Origin: Dendrophyllia cribrosa
Taxonomy: Eukaryota > Cnidaria > Anthozoa > Scleractinia > Dendrophylliidae
Length of the DNA stretch: 64,000 bases
Assembly: GCA_024195265.1 (NCBI GenBank)
Contig: JAJLRJ010000013.1
Location: 7,517,075-7,581,074 of the forward strand
Reading direction: 5' to 3'
Of this stretch, positions 10,346 through 21,663 are shown in pieces. Under the pieces are notes generated by a model. That model saw only the letters and a program-made list of their open reading frames with translations, ran no database searches and was not told the origin of the DNA. A program made the translations under genes and the position numbers. Each line of letters opens with the position of its first letter. Position 1 is the first letter of the stretch.

Positions 10346-12100
10346 CGTTGCTAAAAGTTAATACAATCAACTTCCACAAAATCGGACACCTTCGAGATCA
10401 TGATTCGGTGTCCGTAGTGTAGAGAGAGTATGTAATAGCGGTAGCCGGCAATTTTCTCAAACCTGAAAATTCTTGGCCGGGCTTCAACTCTGTCCGTAAT
10501 GATAGGATCTCCGCGGTTACAGCCCGGGAGCGAGGTTACTTCTTATAATGGACTATATGGGGAGGCTCGCCATTTTATTTCGAAGGTATATATGAAAGGG
10601 TTACCTTTTCTGTCAAAAACTGTATATAGAAGGGTAAGGGTTTGGACCTCGGGTGTTGAGTATGCCGAGGCCAGCAGTGAGTTGACTGCACAGCTAACAG
10701 CTGGCCAAACGGCTATTTGCGTCGACGAAGGAGACGCTTCCTAATCTTGTCGGCTGGGCGGAACGAATCGAGAAAAGTGTCGGTACCAAATCTGCGCCAT
10801 CTTGAAACGTCACATAGTATCCAGCATGCTTAGCGCGTGTTTTGACCTACGTGCGCACTTTTTTTGCTGCCTCGTGCTCTGACAGCTCGTTCGACAACGT
10901 ACAACGTTCCACAACTACAAGCCGGCCCTAAATTAAGAAAGAACCAGAAACATGCCTGAAACGCGAATGCCATGTCACAACGAGGTACCTAAGGAGACGC
11001 ACTTTAATCTGTGATTACTTCTAGTATAGTTACTAATCAGTTATATCATTGTTTTTGTTTATTGTTTAGGTTGCTTTTGTTTTGATGCATTAAAAAAGAC
11101 ACTTGAAACAATAACTGTTTCTTTGCTTCATTAACAGACGTCCCCTTGTTCGCGTTCTTATTGTATGAGACAACAAAAACCGCTAAAGAGGTACGCGTTT
11201 CATGAACTGATTTGGCTTTGTTTATCAGGGTTCACCACGCGTCATTTTCAGAGTTACTTCGAGAATCGGGATTCGGAACATGCGGGATGCCGGTTTCTCG
11301 GATGCTCAGGCGGAAAATTAACAAACTTCTAATTAAGGGTACAGTATACTCTTCTTTAATTGCAGGCTTCACACTTTGGTTGCCATGGATACCAGAGGTT
11401 CTCTCGCAGCGCGCTTTCATGAGAAGTCGGCATTAAAGGCGTGTAGTTGAAGTGAGAGAGATGAGAGCACGAGAACAGCCTCTGAAACCTAGGCCACTTT
11501 GCCGTCAACTCTTGCTATGGCGGACATAATCTAAACTGACAATTTGGTGTCCGTAAAAGTAGGAGTCCATAAGCGCTAGCCTGGGTAGATGACGATTTAG
11601 TTGGCGCGCGATGAATTTCAGCATCGCTCGCGCCAACAAAACCGCCAGTTACACAGTCTTATAAGACTGATAAGTGCGGAAGGTATTTTCAGGCTGACAT
11701 GTTATCGACCTGGACCGCTTCAACTTCTGCTATGTCCGGTAATCGGAGTATCCGTTGTACGGAGGTTAAGGCGGCAGTTTACTTCACAGTCATAGTTTAC
11801 TAAAAAACCCAAACATATAGATCAGTATCATTAAAGCACATCTGAAACTACGTGCGGTTCTGCAAAGAATGTAGACCGCCGATTATTATTTATTTTCTAA
11901 GCTTTTCTTTGCCTCGCTGCAAAGTGAATATTAGGTAAATATTGGAAGAGCATAGAACTTTGAAATATTCAAACAAGCAAGATAGGTAACTGTTGTTGAT
12001 GTGGAACAATGTATCTAGCCACATTGCAAGCAAGGGCTACGAGCACATCCACAGACAAAGATTTTCCAACCTTATTTTTCCCTTTGACTCCCAAGAGTGC
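10346..12100. other. Intergenic interval without a supported gene
   Basis: Contains a possible promoter side of gene A, GC-richer sequence at 10440-10900 and a short hairpin near 11600-11640 (GGCGCGCGATG with CATCGCTCGCGCC). Short open frames here lack splice sites and family similarity. Confidence 0.35.
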
Positions 12101-12109
12101 CAAAAATCA

Positions 12110-12260
12110 AAATTCAAAAAAAAATTGTTTTGCAAAATCATGATTGAAAATCAAATGATACCATGCAAAAGTCCTGCCGACGAGGTTTCATTTGAATGGT
12201 CACACCATAGGATTTCGTCCAAAGACTCAAAAGTTAGAACTATATATATATCACATGTCT
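12110..12260. repeat. Single degenerate copy of the 88-bp repeat
   Basis: Shows the family order TACCATGCAAAAGTCCTGC, GAGGTTTCATTTGAATGGTC, ACACCATAGGATTTCGTCC and ACTCAAAAGTTAGAAC. Same family and orientation as 27481-28145. Confidence 0.6.
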
Positions 12261-12654
12261 TCATAATTTTAGTGACTCTGGTAGTGAAAGAGTTAAAAAC
12301 AATACTGATCCCTTGTTCTTACCTTTTCGTGATCTACAGTTTTTCGTATAGGACTGAAGCTCGTCTGAATCTAGACTAAAAGTTGAGCAGTTAAATCTGA
12401 GAACTCTGAATGTATTTCTTGTCAGCCGATTGTTTCACCTGAAGCCACAAAACAACGGTTTTTTTTTTTTATTCTGAACGGTATTTATTTTTAAAAAGCA
12501 ACATCTTTCTAATCATCCGATTGGATGGTCCTTCAAAGAAGGGAGCCGTACTCAAAACTGTTTAGTCTTTTTATCAGGTTTTGTTTTGACAGTAATTTGG
12601 GTGTGCAAAAAATATTGATAAGCCAAACATTTCGTAGCAAAATCCGCTTTGTCA

Positions 12655-13040
12655 ATCTCCGTAAGGGACACTGTTACGCCAAAATAACAAAATTTCGCTT
12701 GTCTAATTTCCAAGTTATATCGCCAAATATCACCAAATATACAACTTCATTGGATTAAAAGATCATATAGAGCAAAACGGTAGCAGTAGTTTGGAGATAA
12801 AGTGCAGGATTGCAAGGATGGAAGTGGATTACAGTTCATCAAATTTGATTTTGTGACAGGCGGTCAAGAAATCAGAATTTCAATTCGTGCAGAATTTTGA
12901 CTTTATATTTAGTCAATATTTTCTCTTTAATTATTGATTTTATCACTTTTGGTGATTTTCTCCTACTATTTCAAGATAATAAAACAAGCTAAAAGCACTG
13001 GCTCCTGGCCATAATCATGAAAACACGATACTGATCAGCC
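12655..13040. mobile_element. Element related to 28763-29173, inverted
   Basis: Carries GTAAGGGACACTGTTACGCC near its left end, TGCAAGGATGGAAGTGGATT in the body and CCATAATCATGAAAACACGA near its right end. These appear in reverse orientation in the element at 28763-29173. Non-coding. Confidence 0.6.
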
Positions 13041-13727
13041 CGGACATTAATAATCAATATATTTCTGAACACGCCGTAATTAGCTCCTGTTGTTGCGGTC
13101 TTACTGCAACAAAGCTATATTTTGTTGTATATATTTCCTTTTTTGTATATTTCATTTTTCTGTTTTGTACGTGTTACATACCAAAGCTATTTAATTAAAA
13201 AAAGTCTGCTCGGTAGGCATCTAGTAGAGAAAACAGCTGAAATTCGGGGCCTTTTCTTAGACTTTTTTTTCAAACATTATATACTTGCCATTTTTTAAGT
13301 GTTGGCGAACTATCGATCAGGTATAACCTTATTAACGGTAAAGATAAATAATTGAAGATTAGTTATTTTAAACAATTTTACATTTATTGTCGTTTTTATC
13401 TTTAAAGAATACATCAATTTGTCTCGTAAAAACGTTTTTAAAAATAAGTACCGAAATGTATAAATATCTAGGACCGTGTCAAAGTTTAGGTATATATGAA
13501 CCATGTTTAACCTTGTGAAAACGTTTTAGTAAAAAAGTTATCTGCGTTATGTGCATGAAATTAATTTCCATATCATATGTCTTTGCCTCAATTGACAGAT
13601 TATTTATAAAACTGAGGAAATGTAGGCCTCTCTGTTTGGATGGAGGGACGTCTTCTTGTTCCCTGAAAATAATCATCAAGCCTTCCCTCGTACTTACTCC
13701 CTCCTCTCTTTGTCGGATGTCCTTTGT

Positions 13728-13895
13728 TTGATGGCTTGTTCTGTGACGTCATCTGACCGTTGAATATTTCAACCAATCAGAGTACATTTAGTCACATTCT
13801 TGAAATTCCTGATGGAGAAAGAAACGTCTACACAACCACGTACTCTGATTGGCGGAAATATTCAACGGTCAGATGACGTCAAGAACAAGTCGTCA
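13728..13895. mobile_element. Foldback element with about 70-bp arms
   Basis: The left arm, through GTGACGTCATCTGACCGTTG, and the right arm, CAACGGTCAGATGACGTC, are inverted copies extending into CTTGTTCT / AGAACAAG. The loop contains AGAAAGAAACGTC. Confidence 0.65.
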
Positions 13896-13913
13896 AATCA
13901 GATGGAGGGAGGG

Positions 13914-14290
13914 GGCCTCCCTTATAAAAATGACAGGGTTGATCGTCGCTCGAGCCCGAGCCCGAACCCTAGCCCGATCCCGAGCCCGAGCCCGAGCCCG
14001 AGAACTTACTCGCAGACTATACCTTTTAGAGGACAAAATGTGTAACTTGGTACCGCTCTAAAATGACCACCGTTAGAATTATCGCGGTATCTGTTACGGT
14101 ATATGACAAAATATTTGAGAATATGACGTGTGTTGTTTTTTAATTGGTACCTCAGAGGTGAAAATGAATTTTAGCCACGCCCACAAAACGAGATTCTGGT
14201 ACCTTTTAGGTGTTCATTAAAAACTTTTCGACGATCACCCCTTCATTTTTATATGGGAATCCCCCCTCCCCTGGGGGGAGAGGAGAGAGA
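13914..14290. mobile_element. CCTCCC...ATAAAAATGACRGGG element, copy 1
   Basis: Ends are G/C-rich and inverted (GGGGGCCTCCCTTATAAAAA and TTTTTATATGGGAATCCCCC). The body includes AAATGACCACCGTTAGAATT, shared with the copy at 32735-33030. The left part holds a CCCGAG hexanucleotide array at about 13951-14003. Confidence 0.65.
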
Positions 14291-14438
14291 GAGTGCGATT
14301 GATCTCGGACCGTGTCATATGCAGAATCAGGCAAGGAACATTGGGGAAAACGAGGAAACAAAAAGCACCATTTTCAGGGAACAGAGAATCAAAGCCCCTT
14401 GGAAAGCCTCGAAAAAGTTACTTGTTACTATACTAGGT

Positions 14439-14987
14439 TTACTCAGCTTTGACAGTCGCTACAAGCTCTTCTAACGGATCTTCAAAATCCCTGGGGCTTG
14501 TTATAGCATCGGGATCTAAACCCAAGCCAACGCACCCCTTCCAGGCGATCGGTGGACGTTTGCCCAACGAGAATGCCACTAACTTTCCACCTTGCAAATT
14601 GATTTCGTTGGTGAATGGCTTGACATCTTGGTTCGACAGAATGCAGATGAGTATCACGTTATTTTGTTTTAGCCATTCTGAAATCCACGGCTTGATTTCG
14701 GCGAGTTGCGATTCAGAGAGAGAAATGGCGCTGGATGGATCTTGAGTATCACCGGTCAACTGCAAGATCTTGATATCACTTTGTTTGACCTCCAGACTTC
14801 CAGGTGGCTTAAACGCGTTTATGGCATCGCAGAAGTGATCGACCAAGTCGCTGGGTGCTGGATGGGACTTGTCGTGGAGGACTAGCAGCCGGATGTGTTT
14901 TGTGTCTTTAAGGCTCCTTCCTTTGGGAATAATCTTTGGATACGCTGCGTGATCTTTTCCTTTCTTTTTTGTTTGATCGTTCCCCAT
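14439..14987 (-). CDS. Small TIR/SEFIR-like protein B, Met-Gly start
   Basis: A 182-residue protein in one coding exon, beginning MGNDQTKKKGKD: Gly2, Thr6 and three following Lys give a strong N-myristoylation-type signal. A basic linker (KIIPKGRSLKDTKH) precedes an alpha/beta domain: RLLVLHD strand, DLVDHFCDAINAFKPPG helix region, KPWISEWL helix, NNVILICIL strand, then GKLVAFSL. The C-terminus has GLGLDP and PRDFEDPLEELVATVKA, parallel to the paralogue at 7631-8140. The family call rests on strand/helix order; no TIR catalytic Glu could be confidently placed. A splice acceptor (TTTGCTAACAG) lies 3 nt before the ATG, as in the paralogue. I expect a cytoplasmic membrane-tethered signalling protein, by inference only. 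Confidence 0.72.
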   Translation of the reverse strand: MGNDQTKKKGKDHAAYPKIIPKGRSLKDTKHIRLLVLHDKSHPAPSDLVDHFCDAINAFKPPGSLEVKQSDIKILQLTGDTQDPSSAISLSESQLAEIKPWISEWLKQNNVILICILSNQDVKPFTNEINLQGGKLVAFSLGKRPPIAWKGCVGLGLDPDAITSPRDFEDPLEELVATVKAE

Positions 14988-15156
14988 GTTCTGTTAGCAA
15001 ATGTTGTGAATAAAGTTGGCTCAATAATACGGTATTACTTCAACCCATTCAAGCGAAATATTGCACATGACAACAATTCAAAGATTGATTTGGGAATTCA
15101 AAGCTAGAAAGTATTATCTGATCTGTTTTCCTATTTAAAGCCTGTGTCCATAGTTT

Positions 15157-15340
15157 AAAGGCCCATCTTCACCCAAAAGACGTTGCGGTCGTTTGTTTTT
15201 GTTTTGAAATGCTCCATTGTTCATACGCGTGATCTGATTGGTTGCACGCATTCAAGCGTGAATTTCGTGTTACACGAAATTCAGCACAGAAAGTGATCAC
15301 GGCGTGCGCAGCATTTTGGGTGAAGGTGGACCTTTAACTT
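15157..15340. mobile_element. MITE with AAAGGCCC...TTCACCCAA ends, copy 1
   Basis: AAAGGCCCATCTTCACCCAAAA on the left pairs with TTTTGGGTGAAGGTGGACCTTT on the right. It is about 184 bp. A sibling at 19473-19641 shares the same ends. Confidence 0.7.
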
Positions 15341-15606
15341 AACATAAAAGTTAGATTTGAAGGATTTAATTTCGCGCAGAAAAGTCTGAAAATACTTTTT
15401 CTGTTCGTCATACGATCGTATGTAATTTTGTTATCATTGGAAAATTCTTGTTTTTTCTTTGAGGACATAAGAGGCATCTATACACTATGATTGACTAGTT
15501 ATCAAGGGGAAAAAGAAAGACAACGAAGAGAACATAAAAGCTGAAAAGCTATCAAAAATGGTGAAAAGCATTTGAAAAGAAGCGAAAAAGCGAAGCGATT
15601 ACTTAC

Positions 15607-16356
15607 AGCCAAAATAGAGAAACTATTCATGCTTAATTTCATATGCCCACCTCGCGTTACAAAGTTAATATATTAACAACATAACGCAATAAACCCTTGA
15701 GGGCAAATATTTCTTCATCTGAATTCAACGAAAAGATCCAAAAATGAACAAAACTACCTCTAAATAACAAGCTTATCAGAGGCAAGGAGCCTTCCAACCG
15801 CGTAATTTCAGTCAGAACGCTTTTTGAGCCTTGTAAACCAAACACAGATCGCCAAGAAGCGAATTCGGGCGGGGAAGATGATCAATCTTATCTACATACA
15901 AGAGTTTGTCTATTTAAAGCCCAATATTGATCAGAAAGTTTAATTAAAATTTGTCTTTTAATTTATTGTTATGAACTAAAATCTCTGATTGATCTTTTCT
16001 GTGAAATTTCTATACTGAACTAATCGATACGAAAAAGGAAAAGCGCGAATTAAAACTATAAATAGCCAAGCTGTTAGTCCAATGCGCAAACAACCACGAA
16101 CGAGTCATATTACAGAAAATATGTAAATAATAACAATAAATAGCCCAAAATGTCCTTACCTTCGCTCTAATAAGCGGCTTAGATTCGAAGTTTGGCCTTT
16201 TCTCAACTTTGGATCGCTTTTGATGATGCTTAAAGTTGAAGAAGGATTTGTTCGATCAAATGTTCGTCCTTGCGTATCCACAAGGAATTTGGTCTTAGGA
16301 ACGAGAGTTATTCCATACCATTCCATGACGTCACTGCTTGGCGATTGAGCCCGCAT
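15607..16356 (-). other. Candidate 5' exons of TIR/SEFIR-like gene B
   Basis: Two alternative donors face the acceptor at 14991. One exon ends at 16160 (GCGAAG|GTAAGG). It is open in the joining frame but has no Met after an upstream stop, so it would be untranslated leader. The other is 15607-15642 (GGCT|GTAAGT); it encodes 12 residues from MKLSMNSF and would join in frame. Neither has independent support. Both leave the Met-Gly start as the simplest choice. Confidence 0.3.
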
Positions 16357-16359
16357 TGC

Positions 16360-19190
16360 TCATACAGCCAACAGCTGTTCCAAATGAAATTCAGAAGACC
16401 AGGTGTTGCCTCGCTCAGTCTTGTATGGTATATGGGAGATTATCCACCTTTAAAGAAGTTTAAAATAGGGAAAGCGCATTTTAAACGCGGAAATAGATTA
16501 AGTTAGATAAATTCAAACTTTAAATATAATTAATTAAATCGCACGTTCTATTAGGGTAAGTGTGACTCTAGTCCTGTTCCGCCATATTGGGCGTGGTCGA
16601 AAGCAACAAGTATATATTTTTTTTAAAGATTAAATCGGGAATCATTGTCAGCTAAATCTTCTTTATGCATTTAATGTATTCCAACTCAAAATAACAATTC
16701 CGTTAATTGATCAGTTGACCACTGTTTTGCTCCCGAAAGCGGCCGATAAAGAATTCAAAGAAAATAGGAAAATGACAATTTGTCTTCAGGGAAAAACATT
16801 ACGACAGGAAAGTACTGCTAAAGAGCTTTCATCTGAATGGTGACCCATGACATTTTATTCATAGTCTGAAAAATTGTAGTTGCATAATATGAGTCACGGA
16901 TTACTGTGTAATATAAAAAGCGTGATTTTCTATATAATTATTTAAATTAATTAGTTCCAATGCAAGAGCGTGGTTCAAGTTACTTTAGACTTTCTCAAAG
17001 ACTGTCGCTGTCAAGTCGACTTGTGGGCAAATTTAGTGTTACCTCCAAAACCCGGCTAAACGTCGAAACGTTGACCTGGCAATTAAAATATTGCTAAGCT
17101 TACTTAGGGTGTATTCTTCTCCGTTAACCCATAGCTAAAGCTCTAAAGTGAATGATTACCTCTTCATTGAAATAAGGATGGTTCGTGTGACCAGTGAATC
17201 GGCGTATAACCGAGTATTTTAAGAGGACTGTTAGCGTCAGTGAAGCGCGGAAATGGCTAATCCATACATCATTTTAAATACAAAGGATACAAAGGTGTTT
17301 GTTTTAACCTACAATAAACTCTCGTCCTAACTAGCACCTTAAAAAACTTCCATATTATGGAAAGTCAGATACTGGTATAGCAGGGTGCGAAACTTTCGCA
17401 CTTTTGAACTGTAAAAATAGAACCCATTTTGTCTAGCTTCCAAAACCCGTGCGTACCGCGGACAAGATGATCGTCAATGTTGACAAAATTAAAAAAAGTC
17501 AATGTTTTGTTCAATTTACAGTATAGTATTAGGAACAAAGGCAGCCTGAGATCGCGACGAATTAATATCTGTCATATGAGTCTGTGTAAGGCCATCACTG
17601 TACTATCAGTTCTCAATAAATTGTCATTCGTGAAGACATTCAGTATTGATAATTCTCAAAATCTAAGTTTCTGTTAACCCTTTCACTCCCAGAGTCAATT
17701 ATGGAGACATGTATTGTAGTTCTAACTTTTGAGTCTGTGGATGAAATCCTATGGTGTGACCATTCAAATGAAACCTCTTCGGCAGTACTTTTACATGGTA
17801 CCATTTGTTTTTCAATATTTTACAAATTGAAATTTGGGATTTTTCTTGGATTTTGATGTTTGGCACTGTTGGGAGTGAAAGGGTTAACGTTGTTCTTGCT
17901 TTATTTGTTCGTGTTTTGTTTTCTTACTTTTTTCTCTTTTTTTTGCTGGTGACATAAAAAGAGTAGAGATCGGATTTTTTCTTTCTAGAGACACATAGAT
18001 CGGTATTTTTTAATCCACTGTTGTCCGAAGAAAAATCCGAAATTCGTGCAATCTGTTTCTTTTACTATTTTTTTTTCTTTGATAGTAATACAGCAATTGT
18101 ATATTTCAATTTCAATATCGTCTGTTTCCTTTGTCATTAGAAAATTCTCCGGAAATAATAAAATTTGAAAACCTACTTTTGTTTCTGTTGAGATTTCAAT
18201 TTCATCTTACGTATAGCACTTTTGAAATTCTAAGATTTACCAATCTGTGTTTACGTACGTTGTTTTCCCCACTTCATAAACCTATGCTGATAGCGTTATA
18301 CTCAATATCAAGGCAAATAAAATGATTTTAATAAACGTTTTTAATAAACTGAAAGAAAAGAGTACAGTGTATTTATTGGAATATCAAGGCACTGTTACAA
18401 AACGAGTAAAACGTCATTATTTGTTTTTCCAAGAACGTTAGGAAACAAACTGTCATATGTTTTATTAGTTAAGGTCTCGTGCGGAAAAAGGTCTATTGTA
18501 GTTAACAAACTTTATTTTGATAACTCCATAAATAATAGAGAAATAAAATCTAGTTGTATCCTGCCAATAGACGAGAACGGGCGCTGCTTCTTAAGGTACG
18601 TAAGAAAAATATATTTCATAGAATGATACTAACTTTTTACCGCCGTTACAACACTGAATTTCGGAAATATATTGAGCAAAAAACGTATTTAGCTTTAAAT
18701 TTTTAATGTTTGGCGGAGAGATGTGTTTTCAGTACTTTAATTCTTTGCAACTGTTCGGCCGTGGCAATAAATTTACAACTAGGAAAAAACTGTTACCCAT
18801 GCTTTTATACGGCTGTTCATTTTATTTATTTCACGATAACATTACTCAATCTGCATTATATAATATATAGTACGAATTGTAATGTCTTTAAGCAACAATA
18901 GCAATAAAATAAAAACACATCTTCTAAAGTTTGAACGCCGCTAAGTAGAAACTATTTAGATGATATTTATAAAAGATTAACGTTAAATTTTCCATGGGTG
19001 TCAGACAGAGGCTTTTCTCGTGTCTTTCGTTTCTAGTATTACACGCCTCTTTTCTCCCGATTCACTTCTCCTGTTCCTCTCCACAACTGACGTTTACTTT
19101 AAAAAAATTCATTTGGAGATAACCACTAGTTCATTGTGGGCTGCGCTTTTCATTTTCCGCTCAAATGACATTATTTTTTTCTGCGTTTTA
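16360..19190. other. Intergenic interval before the lipoxygenase gene
   Basis: No supported gene. Around 17040-17100, AACCCGGCTAAACGTCGAAA resembles the tail of a retroelement. At 17690-17885 there is one inverted copy of the 88-bp family (TAGTTCTAACTTTTGAGTCT, ATGGTGTGACCATTCAAATG). The remainder is AT-rich and featureless. Confidence 0.45.
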
Positions 19191-19221
19191 GGTATCAGAT
19201 TCATACCTAGCATTTACCCAG

Positions 19222-21624
19222 ATGATTTCTGTTCGTTTTATTTTGTTGGTATTCTGCTACTCGCTATGCCAAGCAATTACAAACTCAGGTGAAAGGATAA
19301 GTCTACGTTTTTTTTTTTCAATGTTGAACTTTGGTGTTATCAGCTCTGGGAGTAAACGTAAAGTACATGTGCAATATTTTTCTAGCAAAGGGGTGGCTCA
19401 ACAAAAGATTGAGTGTAACCATGGTAACGGCTCGTAGTGTAAGGTTATGCCATTTTCTCCTTAAATTATAACTTAAAGGCCCCTGTTCACCCAATCTACT
19501 TTGCGCGCCCGGGCTGATTTTCGCACAGACGGAAAATCGAAAACTCGACGTGCCAGCCAATCATAACGCTACATTGAACAATTGAACCGTTTCAAAACAA
19601 AACATAAGCGCGCAAAGCAGATTGGGTGAACATGGGCCTTTAAAAACCGAAGTCAGGTGAGCAGGTCGTTAAAATAATTCTGACATACATGTTTTAGATC
19701 TGAATAAGTCTGATACCACATGGTTACAAGAATAATTCTGATATCGCATGGTTATACGATTTAGAATAATTCTCTTATCACATGATTATAAGAATCGATT
19801 CTAATATCACATGCTTTAGGTTTCTATGGAGATGTGTGCCCAGTTGAGCTATCCCAGAAGACCTCCAAAGTTTGTCAAGACAGGCGTTATCAGCTGCTTC
19901 AGGCTCAAAAGCGAATTTACCATTTGGCGCCAGTCATAAAAGGAGAGCCAATCAGAATGCTGAATATGACCTTTGAACAACTGGTAAACATGGTCTATGT
20001 ATACACACAAGCGCATTCAGAGTTCTTACTTTATTGGCTTTTAAAAGGGGCTCAGTAAATGCGCAAAATTGAGCAGTTTTTTCTATCCTTTTCCTTCCTT
20101 TTTCTGGTGCTCAGAACGACATTATTACATTGACCCGAGATTTGCCGACCGCTGGGAGTACAATACTCGAGATACTACAGCTTCACCCCCACCCCCCCCC
20201 CCCCCCCCCCCACCACCACCATCAATTCCTGCTTCGACTACCCCTTCCCCCCCTCTCCCCTCATCTTATCAGTGTTGTCTTGCTTACGAAAAGAAGCCCT
20301 CAGACCTTCAAGTCAATAGAAGAAGTTATTTCTTGTTTTAATTCTTCTTTTACAGTTAGCCGTGTATCAGACTCACCCTTTTGAAATGTGGGAATTTATC
20401 ATCTACATGAAAAAAACCAATGGATCCTTCAAGATACAAGAACAGTGGAAAAAGCTGAACGCTGGTAAAGATATACAAAGCTTTGCTGACTTTGTCAAGA
20501 TATTCGCTTTCTATCGTAAGGCATCCTTGGCCTTTGGGGTAAGGAAAACGATCTCTTATAATTATCGTGCATGGTACAGTGGTTTGTGCGTCGGACCTTT
20601 AAAGTGCTTATCACCCATAGAAAGTTATTTTCAAATTAAATCAACTCTACGTACGTTGAATAGTTGAATGGTAAAATATTTCTTGTTTTGAACTCCGTGT
20701 TAGTAAGTTTTAGAGATTTTAATTTACAAAATGCTAATTAGATGACGTCAACCCGGGAATTTATTATACAACTACTTGTTTTCACCTCCAAGAAACATTT
20801 TTTACGAATCAGTTGACTACCCACAGTTTATTTTTAGTATTTATCAAATTAATTATCCTCAAGCTGTAAACTGTGCATTGTAAATTGGCGTAGAAATAAT
20901 GGCAAATTCCCGGGTCAGGACGTCATTATTTGTAATACCCTGAAGAAGAAAGGAAGTGCCTTTTGAAATATTGGATAAATTACATTATATTCCTTCACTT
21001 GCTTTTTTTCGTTTATTATTGTCATCTAATTAGCATTTTGTAAATTCAAATCTCTATAACTCACAAACGCGACGTTCAAAACAAGAAATATTTTACCATT
21101 CAACTGTTTAATGTACATAGAGTTGATTCTGAAAATAACTTTCTCGGGGTGATAGGCACTTTAAACTGGGCAGTATCAAGGGGATTTGGTGTCATTCCAA
21201 AAACCCCAAAATCTTTTTGCATTAACAGAATTGAAACCGAAAAATAATGGTCAAGTTTTGTGATACATCACCACCCAGCTAGTGGGCATCCTAGTGGGCA
21301 CCCTAGTGTACCAAAACTGTCGATAGTGTCTTTAGTCATTGACGGAACTTGAACAGACCACGGTTTTGTTCCTCTTTGAAAAATTGGTTGATTACTTTCT
21401 CATGGTGTTATGGTATTATTTTGTAAATAAGTAAAGGTATTGTAGCATGGTTTTGAACAAAAAAAGGTCAAAATCCCCGTTACACTTCCCCTTTAACCTG
21501 AAGATCAGTGGTTCGAGCCCTGACGTGCGTTTCTCAAAGCTCCCGAAGACATTTTTAGTGGCTCTGTAGTTTTTAGCGCTGAAACTAGCCCGACTTGTTT
21601 CGTCAACTAAGGATTTAGTAGTAT

Positions 21625-21663
<39 letters not shown>

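Noticed and set aside
20113..20180. Possible extra lipoxygenase exon starting after a GGTGCTCAG acceptor
   Set aside because: No usable GT donor follows before the poly-C tract. Exon 2 joins exon 3 in phase 0 without it.
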